A DNA stretch of 64,000 nt, taken from assembly GCA_963920635.1 (NCBI GenBank), contig OY987298.1, positions 64,315,949 through 64,379,948 of the forward strand. Reading direction: 5' to 3'. This DNA comes from Pseudeuparius sepicola. Taxonomy: Eukaryota; Arthropoda; Insecta; Coleoptera; Anthribidae. Position 1 is the first letter of the stretch. Every line of letters starts with the position of its first letter. Both the position numbers and the translations under genes were made by a program. The notes beneath the pieces were generated by a model. It was not told the DNA's origin and made no database searches. It saw only the letters and a program-made list of their open reading frames with translations. Of the stretch, positions 52,999 through 63,091 are shown in pieces.

Positions 52999-55922
52999 AC
53001 TCGGATGATGTTAGGAAGGTTACCGTGGCTAATGGTCAAAGATGTCAAAGTACAGGGAGTTGTGTGGTACCATTTTGCGTCAGAGGTAGGCTACGGCTAA
53101 TTAAGGCAATGGTGGTGCCGGAGCTACCTCATATGCTGATTCTTGGGGTTAATTTATGGAAGCAGATGGGAGTGGTACCTGATCTACTCCATGATGAATG
53201 GCATTTTTCCACTGATGAGGAGGTCCTAAGCTTGACAGAGGTGGACGAATCGACACACAGCTCGGGGCTGACGAGTCAACAGGAGCTTATCTTGGCGGAA
53301 ATTGTGAGTAGGAACAAGGCACTTATGGGGAAGAAGTTGGGGTGCACCAGCTTAGTTGAGCATGTCATACGTACTACTTCACCACCCATTAAACAGCGGT
53401 ATTACCCTGTGTCTCCAGTGGTTCAAGCCCAAATCAACAAGGAACTTGATGAGATGCTACAGCTCGGCGTGGTGGAACCTTCCACGAGTGCGTGGTCATC
53501 TCCTATATTGTTAGTCAAAAAGAAGGATGGGAGTTTTCGCTTTTGTGTAGACTACAGGAAGCTGAACTCAGTTACGGAAAGAGATGGATATCCTTTGCCT
53601 TATGTGTCACATACTTTGGACAAGTTACGTGAGGCCCATTACTTGTCTTCGCTGGATATTAAGAGCGCCTTTTGGCAAGTGAGCGTTGCGAAAGAATCAC
53701 GATCTTATACGGCTTTCACGGTACCTGGTAGAGGGTTGTTTGAGTTCACCAGGATGCCGTTTGGTCTTCATAACTCCCCAGCGACATGGCAACGTCTTAT
53801 GGATTCTATTTTGGGACCAGAACTACATCCCCATGTGTTTGTTTATTTGGATGACGTGGTGATAGTCTCGCAAACTTTTGAGAAACATGTTGAAGTTTTA
53901 GAAGAGGTTTTTAGGAGGCTTCGAGAAGCCAACATCACTGTTAGTTGGGAGAAATGTAGGTTTTGTACTCCGGAGATGAAATATCTGGGGTATGTTGTCG
54001 ATAGCAAAGGCCTTCATGTTGATCCGGACAAGGTTCGAGCGATGGTGCAGCTTCCTAGTCCCTCTTCTGTCAAGGGGGTACGAAGACTCCTAGGCACTTT
54101 TAGCTGGTATCGGAGATTTTTGCCGGACTTTTCTACTCTCGTAGCTCCCTTAACTGCGCTTTTGAAGAAGTCCAAGAGTTTTGTGTGGACACCTGTGTGT
54201 GAGAACGCGCTTACGAAAATAAAGGAACATCTCATTTCTGCACCTGTCCTTAGCTGTCCGAATTACGAATTGCCATTTACGGTAGAGACCGATGCTTCAG
54301 GTTTTGGTTTGGGTGCCGTTCTTCTGCAGCAGTATCCAGATGGAGATAGAGTGATTTCATACCTCAGCCGTTCCTTAACAAGACAGGAAAGGAATTATTC
54401 TACGACAGAAAGGGAATGCCTTGCAGTTCTTTGGGCAGTGGAGAAATTGAGACCCTATTTGGAGGGCATACCTTTCCAGGTGGTTACGGACCACCATTCC
54501 TTGGTGTGGTTACAGAATTTGCGTGATCCTACTGGACGACTTGCGAGATGGAGTTTGCGGATGCAACAATTCGATTTTAAGATTATACACCGGAAAGGGA
54601 AGGATTTGGTAGTGCCTGATACTCTTAGCAGAAGTGTGCCTGTCCTAGACGCCGTCACCACAACCATTGAAGATCCATGGTATAATAAGATGGTGGATGA
54701 AGTGGCGAAGAGTCCTAGGAAGTTTCCCAATTGGAATATAATCGATGGGCAACTTTATAAGCACGTGAGAGTGCCATATGCGGACTTACGGGATCCGTCG
54801 GAAAGATGGAAGCAAGTTGTCCCCAAAAGAAGAAGAAGAGAAGTCATTGCTAGTCTCCATGATCCCCCATTGGCTGGTCATTTCGGTGTGGCAAAGACAT
54901 ACAACCGTCTTGCAGAGAAGTACTACTGGCCGAAGATGAAACGGGATGTTGCCAGTTATGTAAGGGCATGTAAAGTGTGTGCCATGCACAAGTCTGAAAA
55001 TGCTCCTCCAAGGGGCCACATGACCATTCAGCCTAGGGCACTTCGTGCATGGGAGATAGTGTCTACTGATCTTATGGGGCCTTTGCCAAGATCTAAGCGA
55101 GGACATCAGTACATTCTAGTTGTGACAGACCTATTCTCGAAATTCTCTGTAATCGCTCCTTTGCGTTCTGCTAACGCTGAGATTGTGTCAAGAAAAATAG
55201 AGGAAGGTGTCTTTTTGATGTTTGGGGTTCCCCGTTTAATTATCTGTGATAACGGTCCTCAATATCGTTCCAGGCAGTTCCAGAAGTTGGCGGAGGAATA
55301 TCACTGCAAGATACGTTATAATGCACACTATCACCCTCAAGCGAATCCTACGGAGAGAGTAAACCGAACACTTAAGACAATGTTAGCTAGCTATGTATCT
55401 GAGAGTCATAGAGATTGGGATTTAAATTTGGCGAAAATAGCATGCGCTTTGAGGACTGCGACTCACGATTCAACGGGTCAGACACCATTTTTTGTGAACT
55501 TTGGGAGACGTATGGTTCTGAATGGTGAGGAATATAGTAAGTCATTGGCTACAGGAGATTCTCAGGAGGTCCCTGGTGTACCAAACCTCGACAGTCGGAC
55601 TCGGAACTTTAAGAAGTTATTTGAAGACGTACGGAAGCGATTAGATATAGCTGCTAGGAAAAGTGTCTCAACCTACAATCTTAGGCGAAGGGCAGAGGAA
55701 TTTTATCCTGGACAAGCTGTTTGGAGACGCAATTTTGCTTTGTCAGACGCAGCCAAGTATTTTTCTAAGAAACTGGCACCTCAGTTTATAGGACCATTTT
55801 TGGTCAAGAAGCGGCTTTCACCCTGGACTTATGAGTTGGAAGGTGAAGATGGGCGAGTAGCTGGTACGTGGAGTGCGAAAGATCTGAAACCGGTTGTGCC
55901 TGGTGAAAATTTACTGAAGTAA
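52995..55922 (+). CDS. pol: Gypsy Pol (protease C-terminus, RT, RNase H, integrase), copy 1
   Basis: A 975-codon open frame. It begins just after a stop, with no true ATG, because Pol should be reached from protease. Domains: protease C-terminal half with LPHMLILG (about residues 44-51); RT with SSLDIKSAFWQ (first Asp about 220) and the catalytic YLDD at 284-287; RNase H with TDAS (Asp 433), TTERECLAVLWAVEK and VTDHHSLVWL; the integrase HHCC zinc finger (about 622-662) and the DDE core D692, D752, E787 in STDLMGPLP, CDNGPQY and PTERVNRTL; and a C-terminal GPFLVKKRLSPWTYEL module. There is no chromodomain and no envelope gene. The product would copy RNA into DNA and integrate it. The frame is intact, but it depends on upstream lesions in this copy. 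Confidence 0.95.
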   Translation: MNSDDVRKVTVANGQRCQSTGSCVVPFCVRGRLRLIKAMVVPELPHMLILGVNLWKQMGVVPDLLHDEWHFSTDEEVLSLTEVDESTHSSGLTSQQELILAEIVSRNKALMGKKLGCTSLVEHVIRTTSPPIKQRYYPVSPVVQAQINKELDEMLQLGVVEPSTSAWSSPILLVKKKDGSFRFCVDYRKLNSVTERDGYPLPYVSHTLDKLREAHYLSSLDIKSAFWQVSVAKESRSYTAFTVPGRGLFEFTRMPFGLHNSPATWQRLMDSILGPELHPHVFVYLDDVVIVSQTFEKHVEVLEEVFRRLREANITVSWEKCRFCTPEMKYLGYVVDSKGLHVDPDKVRAMVQLPSPSSVKGVRRLLGTFSWYRRFLPDFSTLVAPLTALLKKSKSFVWTPVCENALTKIKEHLISAPVLSCPNYELPFTVETDASGFGLGAVLLQQYPDGDRVISYLSRSLTRQERNYSTTERECLAVLWAVEKLRPYLEGIPFQVVTDHHSLVWLQNLRDPTGRLARWSLRMQQFDFKIIHRKGKDLVVPDTLSRSVPVLDAVTTTIEDPWYNKMVDEVAKSPRKFPNWNIIDGQLYKHVRVPYADLRDPSERWKQVVPKRRRREVIASLHDPPLAGHFGVAKTYNRLAEKYYWPKMKRDVASYVRACKVCAMHKSENAPPRGHMTIQPRALRAWEIVSTDLMGPLPRSKRGHQYILVVTDLFSKFSVIAPLRSANAEIVSRKIEEGVFLMFGVPRLIICDNGPQYRSRQFQKLAEEYHCKIRYNAHYHPQANPTERVNRTLKTMLASYVSESHRDWDLNLAKIACALRTATHDSTGQTPFFVNFGRRMVLNGEEYSKSLATGDSQEVPGVPNLDSRTRNFKKLFEDVRKRLDIAARKSVSTYNLRRRAEEFYPGQAVWRRNFALSDAAKYFSKKLAPQFIGPFLVKKRLSPWTYELEGEDGRVAGTWSAKDLKPVVPGENLLK

Positions 55923-55935
55923 ATTTTCAGGAAGT

Positions 55936-55945
55936 AAAGGGGGAG
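55936..55945 (+). promoter_or_regulatory. Polypurine tract, copy 1
   Basis: AAAGGGGGAG directly before the TGTGACG start of LTR 2; primes plus-strand DNA synthesis. It lies 14 bp after the pol stop codon. Confidence 0.85.
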
Positions 55946-58296
55946 TGTGACGTTGTCACAAAAATAATTTTGGAATTTTAAGAAAACATCAGATAATCTT
56001 CTACTTTATTTAACACTCACACTAATGCATCCTTAGTGGTTGTCTCGGAGACACTCACCGGCCACATCTGTTTCACTATCACTTAAGGTCACGCGCGTTT
56101 TCACTTTTCACTGTCGCTGGCTGCTGTCTATTCGTTCTCTGCGGGTTTCGGTTTGGTTGTTGTCCGACAGTACATTTTTGCTCCGCTGAAATCAGAAGGG
56201 CACTATTAGTTAACACTTCCTAGGTAGTCCTATCTAGTACTCACCTAAGTCGCAGATGGTTGTCTTCAATGTAGATTTTAGCCACTCTTGGCATTTCTTT
56301 TCTTCTTGGACTAGATTTGGGGACTCATATTCTTGAACTCGTTGTTTCGTCTTTTCTTTCTGTCTTTGCTTCTTGTTCTTTAGTAGTTCTTTATTTTCCT
56401 TCTTTGTAGGTACGTTACCGGGATTTTCCCAATGGGAACATACCGAATCTTGGTCTTGGGCATTTCTTTTCTATTCTCTTTTCTTGCCCTCCAATTTAGT
56501 TATAAGATGTTTGGGATTGTTTTACATTTTTGGTTCTGGAATTTCTTTTGTTTTGTTTTTGGGTATCAATTTGAGGTTATGTATGACGCTTGACACTGTT
56601 GACACTATCTTGACGTTTGACAACTGTCACCGGTCTCAGCTGGTGAAGGAACTTTTGCTATCATCTCTTAGGTGGCGCAAGTTGTGTCATTTTGAAGAAC
56701 TCAAGCAGTCGGCCATTTTAGTCTTGCTCATAGTGTTGTGGCCTTGAGGTGGTCGACTTTACTGGTCCAAGATAGTGGCAAGCATGTTTTTACGCTATTT
56801 TTTTTTGTGCGCTTTTCAAAACGCAAATTTCGTGGGTTGAGAGTCCGAAAACGTCGGATATTATTCGGTTTTCGGCAGTTGAGTGAACTAGGTGATTTGG
56901 TGTGGCATAAGTGGAAGTGATTTTTGGAGTTATTTGCCATTTGGAAATTTGTGGAAAATTCTTGGCAAACCTCATTAGGAGGGAGTATAATCACTGGATC
57001 CACCATAGGAGCACCCAGAGTTGGAAATATTGAAATTTTGGTAGTTTGGTTTTCCGGGGCTCCACCATTTTATATGGGGTTTAGAAGCCACCCACGCCTA
57101 ATCGCTTTGCCGTCTTATTTTCCATCAGGCCGAATCACTGTCCTACAACTAGTACCAAGTCTTCGAGCGTCTGCCACAATCAAATGGTTGTTTTATGAGG
57201 TCATTTTGGACATTTGAGTAGTGACCAAGAAGGTTATTTGGGTTCAAATTCGAAGAAGCTGATTTATTGTTTGGTTTTTCTCGAAGAAAAAAAAACCCCT
57301 CAACCTAGAGGTAAGTTTTCTTTGGCGGCTTTGTAAGGTACTTAGCCGGACATTTTGTTTTAGGGTTTTTATTTTGGGGCATATATTGTCGTTGGAGTTT
57401 GTGGAGTGTGGTTTGTCTCCGTGTTGTCAGTCTCCGCCTGTCAACGTCGTGTATTGAGGAGTCACCGACAGCCAAGTAGAGTGTGGCTTGTCTCCGCTGT
57501 GGCCTATCCGTGGATTGTCGACCTCCGCCTGACGACGTTTTGTTTTGAAGAGATACCGACAGCTAAGTCTTGCATGTTCATTTTACTTTTTCTACATTTT
57601 GCTGTACCGCAGCTAGAACAACTAGATTTATCGCATGCATAACTGTTATCACAGTTTATTACTGGCGTACGTTGTGAACTTTAGCGTACGTTGTGAACTC
57701 TTGCGGTCGTTTTTTTTTGAACTTTTGTGTTAGTCGTGTGAACCTTTTTGCGTTAGTTGTGTGAACTGCGCGTGTACACGCCCGGGGGTTTAAACCAACC
57801 TGTAGATATCAATTCACTTTTGCGGAACCTTGTTTATTTTATATCGGTATAGATAGATACTGTACTCCACCACGAAAGTGTGTTACCTTAAGTCTTGTTT
57901 ACATGTCAAATACTGCTTATTAATGTTTTACGCTTTATCTTAAGTTAATATTACTTAACGTACGTGTACAGGGAGATTGTATCACCTTGTGGAATAAACG
58001 TTGTAAATCTAGAAAGACCTTCTAGCTTTTCTTGTTTTGGCTTAATATGGCGAGGACCAACACGTAAATAAAACAAGTGGCGCCTGTATATTAGAGATCT
58101 TATAGTTGACCCAGCCCGTCTCCACTGTCTAAAAGCTGGCGGCCGTGTTGTACTCGTAGGACTGCACTAAGAAGGTAACGAGTAACGTTTGGGAGTTGTT
58201 GGAATTTATTCCACTCTGTCCACCTGTACTTAGCAAACTTAGGAGAGTTGTTAATTAATTTTTTTTTCTTTTGTTCTCTTATTTTAAAACGCCACA
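55946..58296 (+). mobile_element. Gypsy retrotransposon LTR 2 (shared, central)
   Basis: Serves as the 3' LTR of copy 1 and the 5' LTR of copy 2. No host sequence separates the two internal regions. It matches the visible 909 bp of LTR 3 at all the positions I compared, whereas LTR 1 differs from both at several of these (for example the A in CTATCTAGTAC, the C in TCACCGGTC, and the T-run near 56800). Confidence 0.9.
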
Positions 58297-58299
58297 TTT

Positions 58300-58317
58300 T
58301 GGCGCCCAACGTGGGGC
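58300..58317 (+). promoter_or_regulatory. Primer-binding site, copy 2
   Basis: TGGCGCCCAACGTGGGGC, identical to 51254-51271 and three bases after the end of LTR 2. A leader follows with GGTAAGTG at about 58438, a possible splice donor upstream of gag. Confidence 0.8.
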
Positions 58318-58579
58318 ACGATTCTTCAGAGGGGCCTGTTGTTTTTAAAGGGGGCCTGTTTTTGAAGGAGTTTGTCCTATTTTTGAGAGGTTACACGTTT
58401 TTGCGGAGGCAGTTGGTTGTCTTACAGTTTTAGGGTTGGTAAGTGACTCGGGTTCTGGTGAGTGAACTTCTTGGTAATAGTTTTGTCTTGCGATCGGTAG
58501 TATTAGTGGAAGCGTGGTATATGGTACTATAGTTGTTTAATAGGGTATCGTGTACACCGCATTGGGACCAATCGGCAGG

Positions 58580-59929
58580 ATGGCCACCAGGAAGATGAGG
58601 CCTAATAGGCTCACTCAAGAGGAACTAGTGTACGAATTGACAGTGCGAGGTATGGAAGTAGGTAACGTGGAACCTATGAGGGCATCGTTGTCACGCGTTT
58701 TGCAAATGGAGAGAGATGGCACTGGGGTAGAGCGACCGGCTTACCCCTACACTTTTGCGCAGGATTTGTCGGCGGTAACTGACAAATTGGAAGAGATTTC
58801 GACGGGTTTGGCAGGTTTCGCTGATGGCAAGGCTAGCCATGCCTACGCTAAGTGGGAGTCGAAGTTGAACCATGTTTATGGCAGGATCGAGAACATGCGA
58901 CCAGAAGTAGAAGGTGATGCTGAGGTAACGCAGGGGAACCAGGCGAAGAAGGCAGATTTGTTGGCCCAGGTTGCGGGATTGATGCTTCTTTTGGAGGAAA
59001 AGGAGAGGAAGTTCGAAGTTGAGCGGGATGCCTCTCCGGACATTTCGATTTTGGAGGTTGCATCTTCGTCAGAAACAGACGACGAATTTGTGGGTGTGAC
59101 CGCAGAGGCTGATGTATCTAGAAGGTCGGAAATAGCACCTACAAGGCGTTATATAAGGTCAACTCCGGTTTCACGTTGGGATCTGAAGTTTTCAGGTGAG
59201 AAGAAGGGTATATCGCTGAATTCGTTTCTGCAGAGAGTCGAGGAACTTATGGTTGCTCGACATGTAGATTCTGAGGAGCTTTTTGACACTGCAGTGGACC
59301 TGTTTTCGGGAAAAGCGCTCATCTGGTACCGTGCCGTGCGAAAGGAGGTCACAAGTTGGGACAGCCTCGTGAAGTTGTTGAGGGAGGAATTCCAACCCAC
59401 TGACTACAATGAGAAACTTTTTGAGGAGATCAAGAGGCGGACACAAGGTCCAGACGAATCTATAGGGATCTATCTCTCGATTATGTCGGCGATGTTTAGT
59501 CGTCTCACTTGTTCGGTGTCGGAATCTGTGCAGTTGAAGGTTATTTTGAGGAACATCTCTCCGTACTATCAGACACAGCTGGGGCTTGTAGATATCACTT
59601 CCATCGCACAATTGAGAACTCTCGGAAGAAGATTGGAATCTCGTCGTGAGGCGGTAGAAGCCTTTTCGTTGCCAAGTCGCCGGCCGCATGCAACGTTGGA
59701 GCCAGATTTGGCTTACGTTGGCGCTAGCACATCGGAGACCTGTAGTACTGTGTCGGAGAACCAGTCTACGAGTCAACTCGTTTGTTACAACTGCCATAGG
59801 CCTGGTCACAAGGCGATAGGGTGCCTTGAGAAAAGAAGACTCCATTGCTATAGATGCAAGAAGGAGGGGGTGACAACTAGGAACTGTCCGAACTGCAATA
59901 GGCAGGGAAACGGGCCACAGCGTTCCTAA
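58580..59929 (+). CDS. gag: Gypsy Gag, copy 2 (intact)
   Basis: Gag is the structural polyprotein that assembles the retrotransposon particle and packages its RNA. This frame has 449 codons from ATG 58580 (context CAGGATGG); earlier in-frame codons lack an ATG. The N-terminal half is charged and probably helical. The middle, with FSGEKKGISLNSFLQRVEEL (about residues 209-228) and LWYRAV-like LIWYRAV and WDSLVKLLREEFQP, matches a gypsy capsid core. The C-terminus has one CCHC zinc knuckle, CYNCHRPGHKAIGC (402-415), and a second, CYRCKKEGVTTRNC (423-436), in which the His is replaced by Val. The stop lies inside the frameshift hairpin. Protease-Pol follows in other frames. Confidence 0.92.
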   Translation: MATRKMRPNRLTQEELVYELTVRGMEVGNVEPMRASLSRVLQMERDGTGVERPAYPYTFAQDLSAVTDKLEEISTGLAGFADGKASHAYAKWESKLNHVYGRIENMRPEVEGDAEVTQGNQAKKADLLAQVAGLMLLLEEKERKFEVERDASPDISILEVASSSETDDEFVGVTAEADVSRRSEIAPTRRYIRSTPVSRWDLKFSGEKKGISLNSFLQRVEELMVARHVDSEELFDTAVDLFSGKALIWYRAVRKEVTSWDSLVKLLREEFQPTDYNEKLFEEIKRRTQGPDESIGIYLSIMSAMFSRLTCSVSESVQLKVILRNISPYYQTQLGLVDITSIAQLRTLGRRLESRREAVEAFSLPSRRPHATLEPDLAYVGASTSETCSTVSENQSTSQLVCYNCHRPGHKAIGCLEKRRLHCYRCKKEGVTTRNCPNCNRQGNGPQRS

Positions 59930-59949
59930 ATAGTCGTAATAGGAACGCT
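59905..59949 (+). promoter_or_regulatory. -1 programmed ribosomal frameshift signal, copy 2
   Basis: GGGAAAC at 59905-59911, a 7-nt spacer, and the perfect stem 59919-59927 with 59941-59949. Identical to copy 1. Here it follows an intact Gag frame, so this is the copy where it could still operate. Confidence 0.87.
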
Positions 59950-60144
59950 GATTTTCGAGTACCGGCCCCTAATATTAAGGTCATTTTAAATTACATCATA
60001 GACCATGCGCAAGGGGATGAACGTCCTTACTTGAAGGTTAGTGTGTTGGGCAGAGATATACTAGGATTGTTGGATAGTGGTGCTTTAGCGACAATTTTAG
60101 GTGGACCTGGTTGGGGATATCTTTGGACTTTGAAGCTTAGTTGA
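59905..60144 (+). CDS. Gypsy aspartic protease N-terminal part, copy 2
   Basis: Same layout as copy 1: the -1 frame is open from the slippery site to a TGA at 60142-60144, with the frame break before the protease C-terminal half. One substitution changes the active-site segment from DSGAS to DSGAL (codon near 60085). The fifth position is usually Ser or Thr and supports the active-site hydrogen-bond network, so this copy's protease is probably weakened in addition to being split. Confidence 0.65.
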   Translation, partial: GKRATAFLNSRNRNADFRVPAPNIKVILNYIIDHAQGDERPYLKVSVLGRDILGLLDSGALATILGGPGWGYLWTLKLS

Positions 60145-63068
60145 ACTCGGATGATGTTAGGAAGGTTACCGTGGCTAATGGTCAAAGATGTCAAAGTACA
60201 GGGAGTTGTGTGGTACCATTTTGCGTCAGAGGTAGGCTACGGCTAATTAAGGCAATGGTGGTGCCGGAGCTACCTCATATGCTGATTCTTGGGGTTAATT
60301 TATGGAAGCAGATGGGAGTGGTACCTGATCTACTCCATGATGAATGGCATTTTTCCACTGATGAGGAGGTCCTAAGCTTGACAGAGGTGGACGAATCGAC
60401 ACACAGCTCGGGGCTGACGAGTCAACAGGAGCTTATCTTGGCGGAAATTGTGAGTAGGAACAAGGCACTTATGGGGAAGAAGTTGGGGTGCACCAGCTTA
60501 GTTGAGCATGTCATACGTACTACTTCACCACCCATTAAACAGCGGTATTACCCTGTGTCTCCAGTGGTTCAAGCCCAAATCAACAAGGAACTTGATGAGA
60601 TGCTACAGCTCGGCGTGGTGGAACCTTCCACGAGTGCGTGGTCATCTCCTATATTGTTAGTCAAAAAGAAGGATGGGAGTTTTCGCTTTTGTGTAGACTA
60701 CAGGAAGCTGAACTCAGTTACGGAAAGAGATGGATATCCTTTGCCTTATGTGTCACATACTTTGGACAAGTTACGTGAGGCCCATTACTTGTCTTCGCTG
60801 GATATTAAGAGCGCCTTTTGGCAAGTGAGCGTTGCGAAAGAATCACGATCTTATACGGCTTTCACGGTACCTGGTAGAGGGTTGTTTGAGTTCACCAGGA
60901 TGCCGTTTGGTCTTCATAACTCCCCAGCGACATGGCAACGTCTTATGGATTCTATTTTGGGACCAGAACTACATCCCCATGTGTTTGTTTATTTGGATGA
61001 CGTGGTGATAGTCTCGCAAACTTTTGAGAAACATGTTGAAGTTTTAGAAGAGGTTTTTAGGAGGCTTCGAGAAGCCAACATCACTGTTAGTTGGGAGAAA
61101 TGTAGGTTTTGTACTCCGGAGATGAAATATCTGGGGTATGTTGTCGATAGCAAAGGCCTTCATGTTGATCCGGACAAGGTTCGAGCGATGGTGCAGCTTC
61201 CTAGTCCCTCTTCTGTCAAGGGGGTACGAAGACTCCTAGGCACTTTTAGCTGGTATCGGAGATTTTTGCCGGACTTTTCTACTCTCGTAGCTCCCTTAAC
61301 TGCGCTTTTGAAGAAGTCCAAGAGTTTTGTGTGGACACCTGTGTGTGAGAACGCGCTTACGAAAATAAAGGAACATCTCATTTCTGCACCTGTCCTTAGC
61401 TGTCCGAATTACGAATTGCCATTTACGGTAGAGACCGATGCTTCAGGTTTTGGTTTGGGTGCCGTTCTTCTGCAGCAGTATCCAGATGGAGATAGAGTGA
61501 TTTCATACCTCAGCCGTTCCTTAACAAGACAGGAAAGGAATTATTCTACGACAGAAAGGGAATGCCTTGCAGTTCTTTGGGCAGTGGAGAAATTGAGACC
61601 CTATTTGGAGGGCATACCTTTCCAGGTGGTTACGGACCACCATTCCTTGGTGTGGTTACAGAATTTGCGTGATCCTACTGGACGACTTGCGAGATGGAGT
61701 TTGCGGATGCAACAATTCGATTTTAAGATTATACACCGGAAAGGGAAGGATTTGGTAGTGCCTGATACTCTTAGCAGAAGTGTGCCTGTCCTAGACGCCG
61801 TCACCACAACCATTGAAGATCCATGGTATAATAAGATGGTGGATGAAGTGGCGAAGAGTCCTAGGAAGTTTCCCAATTGGAATATAATCGATGGGCAACT
61901 TTATAAGCACGTGAGAGTGCCATATGCGGACTTACGGGATCCGTCGGAAAGATGGAAGCAAGTTGTCCCCAAAAGAAGAAGAAGAGAAGTCATTGCTAGT
62001 CTCCATGATCCCCCATTGGCTGGTCATTTCGGTGTGGCAAAGACATACAACCGTCTTGCAGAGAAGTACTACTGGCCGAAGATGAAACGGGATGTTGCCA
62101 GTTATGTAAGGGCATGTAAAGTGTGTGCCATGCACAAGTCTGAAAATGCTCCTCCAAGGGGCCACATGACCATTCAGCCTAGGGCACTTCGTGCATGGGA
62201 GATAGTGTCTACTGATCTTATGGGGCCTTTGCCAAGATCTAAGCGAGGACATCAGTACATTCTAGTTGTGACAGACCTATTCTCGAAATTCTCTGTAATC
62301 GCTCCTTTGCGTTCTGCTAACGCTGAGATTGTGTCAAGAAAAATAGAGGAAGGTGTCTTTTTGATGTTTGGGGTTCCCCGTTTAATTATCTGTGATAACG
62401 GTCCTCAATATCGTTCCAGGCAGTTCCAGAAGTTGGCGGAGGAATATCACTGCAAGATACGTTATAATGCACACTATCACCCTCAAGCGAATCCTACGGA
62501 GAGAGTAAACCGAACACTTAAGACAATGTTAGCTAGCTATGTATCTGAGAGTCATAGAGATTGGGATTTAAATTTGGCGAAAATAGCATGCGCTTTGAGG
62601 ACTGCGACTCACGATTCAACGGGTCAGACACCATTTTTTGTGAACTTTGGGAGACGTATGGTTCTGAATGGTGAGGAATATAGTAAGTCATTGGCTACAG
62701 GAGATTCTCAGGAGGTCCCTGGTGTACCAAACCTCGACAGTCGGACTCGGAACTTTAAGAAGTTATTTGAAGACGTACGGAAGCGATTAGATATAGCTGC
62801 TAGGAAAAGTGTCTCAACCTACAATCTTAGGCGAAGGGCAGAGGAATTTTATCCTGGACAAGCTGTTTGGAGACGCAATTTTGCTTTGTCAGACGCAGCC
62901 AAGTATTTTTCTAAGAAACTGGCACCTCAGTTTATAGGACCATTTTTGGTCAAGAAGCGGCTTTCACCCTGGACTTATGAGTTGGAAGGTGAAGATGGGC
63001 GAGTAGCTGGTACGTGGAGTGCGAAAGATCTGAAACCGGTTGTGCCTGGTGAAAATTTACTGAAGTAA
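60141..63068 (+). CDS. pol: Gypsy Pol (protease C-terminus, RT, RNase H, integrase), copy 2
   Basis: A 975-codon frame that appears identical in protein sequence to copy 1: YLDD at 284-287, RNase H Asp 433, the integrase zinc finger and D692/D752/E787, ending with the GPF module. It lies exactly 7146 bp after the copy-1 frame. The same upstream stop and lack of ATG show that it too depends on readthrough from protease, which is blocked by the shared frame break. Confidence 0.95.
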   Translation: MNSDDVRKVTVANGQRCQSTGSCVVPFCVRGRLRLIKAMVVPELPHMLILGVNLWKQMGVVPDLLHDEWHFSTDEEVLSLTEVDESTHSSGLTSQQELILAEIVSRNKALMGKKLGCTSLVEHVIRTTSPPIKQRYYPVSPVVQAQINKELDEMLQLGVVEPSTSAWSSPILLVKKKDGSFRFCVDYRKLNSVTERDGYPLPYVSHTLDKLREAHYLSSLDIKSAFWQVSVAKESRSYTAFTVPGRGLFEFTRMPFGLHNSPATWQRLMDSILGPELHPHVFVYLDDVVIVSQTFEKHVEVLEEVFRRLREANITVSWEKCRFCTPEMKYLGYVVDSKGLHVDPDKVRAMVQLPSPSSVKGVRRLLGTFSWYRRFLPDFSTLVAPLTALLKKSKSFVWTPVCENALTKIKEHLISAPVLSCPNYELPFTVETDASGFGLGAVLLQQYPDGDRVISYLSRSLTRQERNYSTTERECLAVLWAVEKLRPYLEGIPFQVVTDHHSLVWLQNLRDPTGRLARWSLRMQQFDFKIIHRKGKDLVVPDTLSRSVPVLDAVTTTIEDPWYNKMVDEVAKSPRKFPNWNIIDGQLYKHVRVPYADLRDPSERWKQVVPKRRRREVIASLHDPPLAGHFGVAKTYNRLAEKYYWPKMKRDVASYVRACKVCAMHKSENAPPRGHMTIQPRALRAWEIVSTDLMGPLPRSKRGHQYILVVTDLFSKFSVIAPLRSANAEIVSRKIEEGVFLMFGVPRLIICDNGPQYRSRQFQKLAEEYHCKIRYNAHYHPQANPTERVNRTLKTMLASYVSESHRDWDLNLAKIACALRTATHDSTGQTPFFVNFGRRMVLNGEEYSKSLATGDSQEVPGVPNLDSRTRNFKKLFEDVRKRLDIAARKSVSTYNLRRRAEEFYPGQAVWRRNFALSDAAKYFSKKLAPQFIGPFLVKKRLSPWTYELEGEDGRVAGTWSAKDLKPVVPGENLLK

Positions 63069-63081
63069 ATTTTCAGGAAGT

Positions 63082-63091
63082 AAAGGGGGAG
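63082..63091 (+). promoter_or_regulatory. Polypurine tract, copy 2
   Basis: AAAGGGGGAG directly before LTR 3, as in copy 1. Confidence 0.85.
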
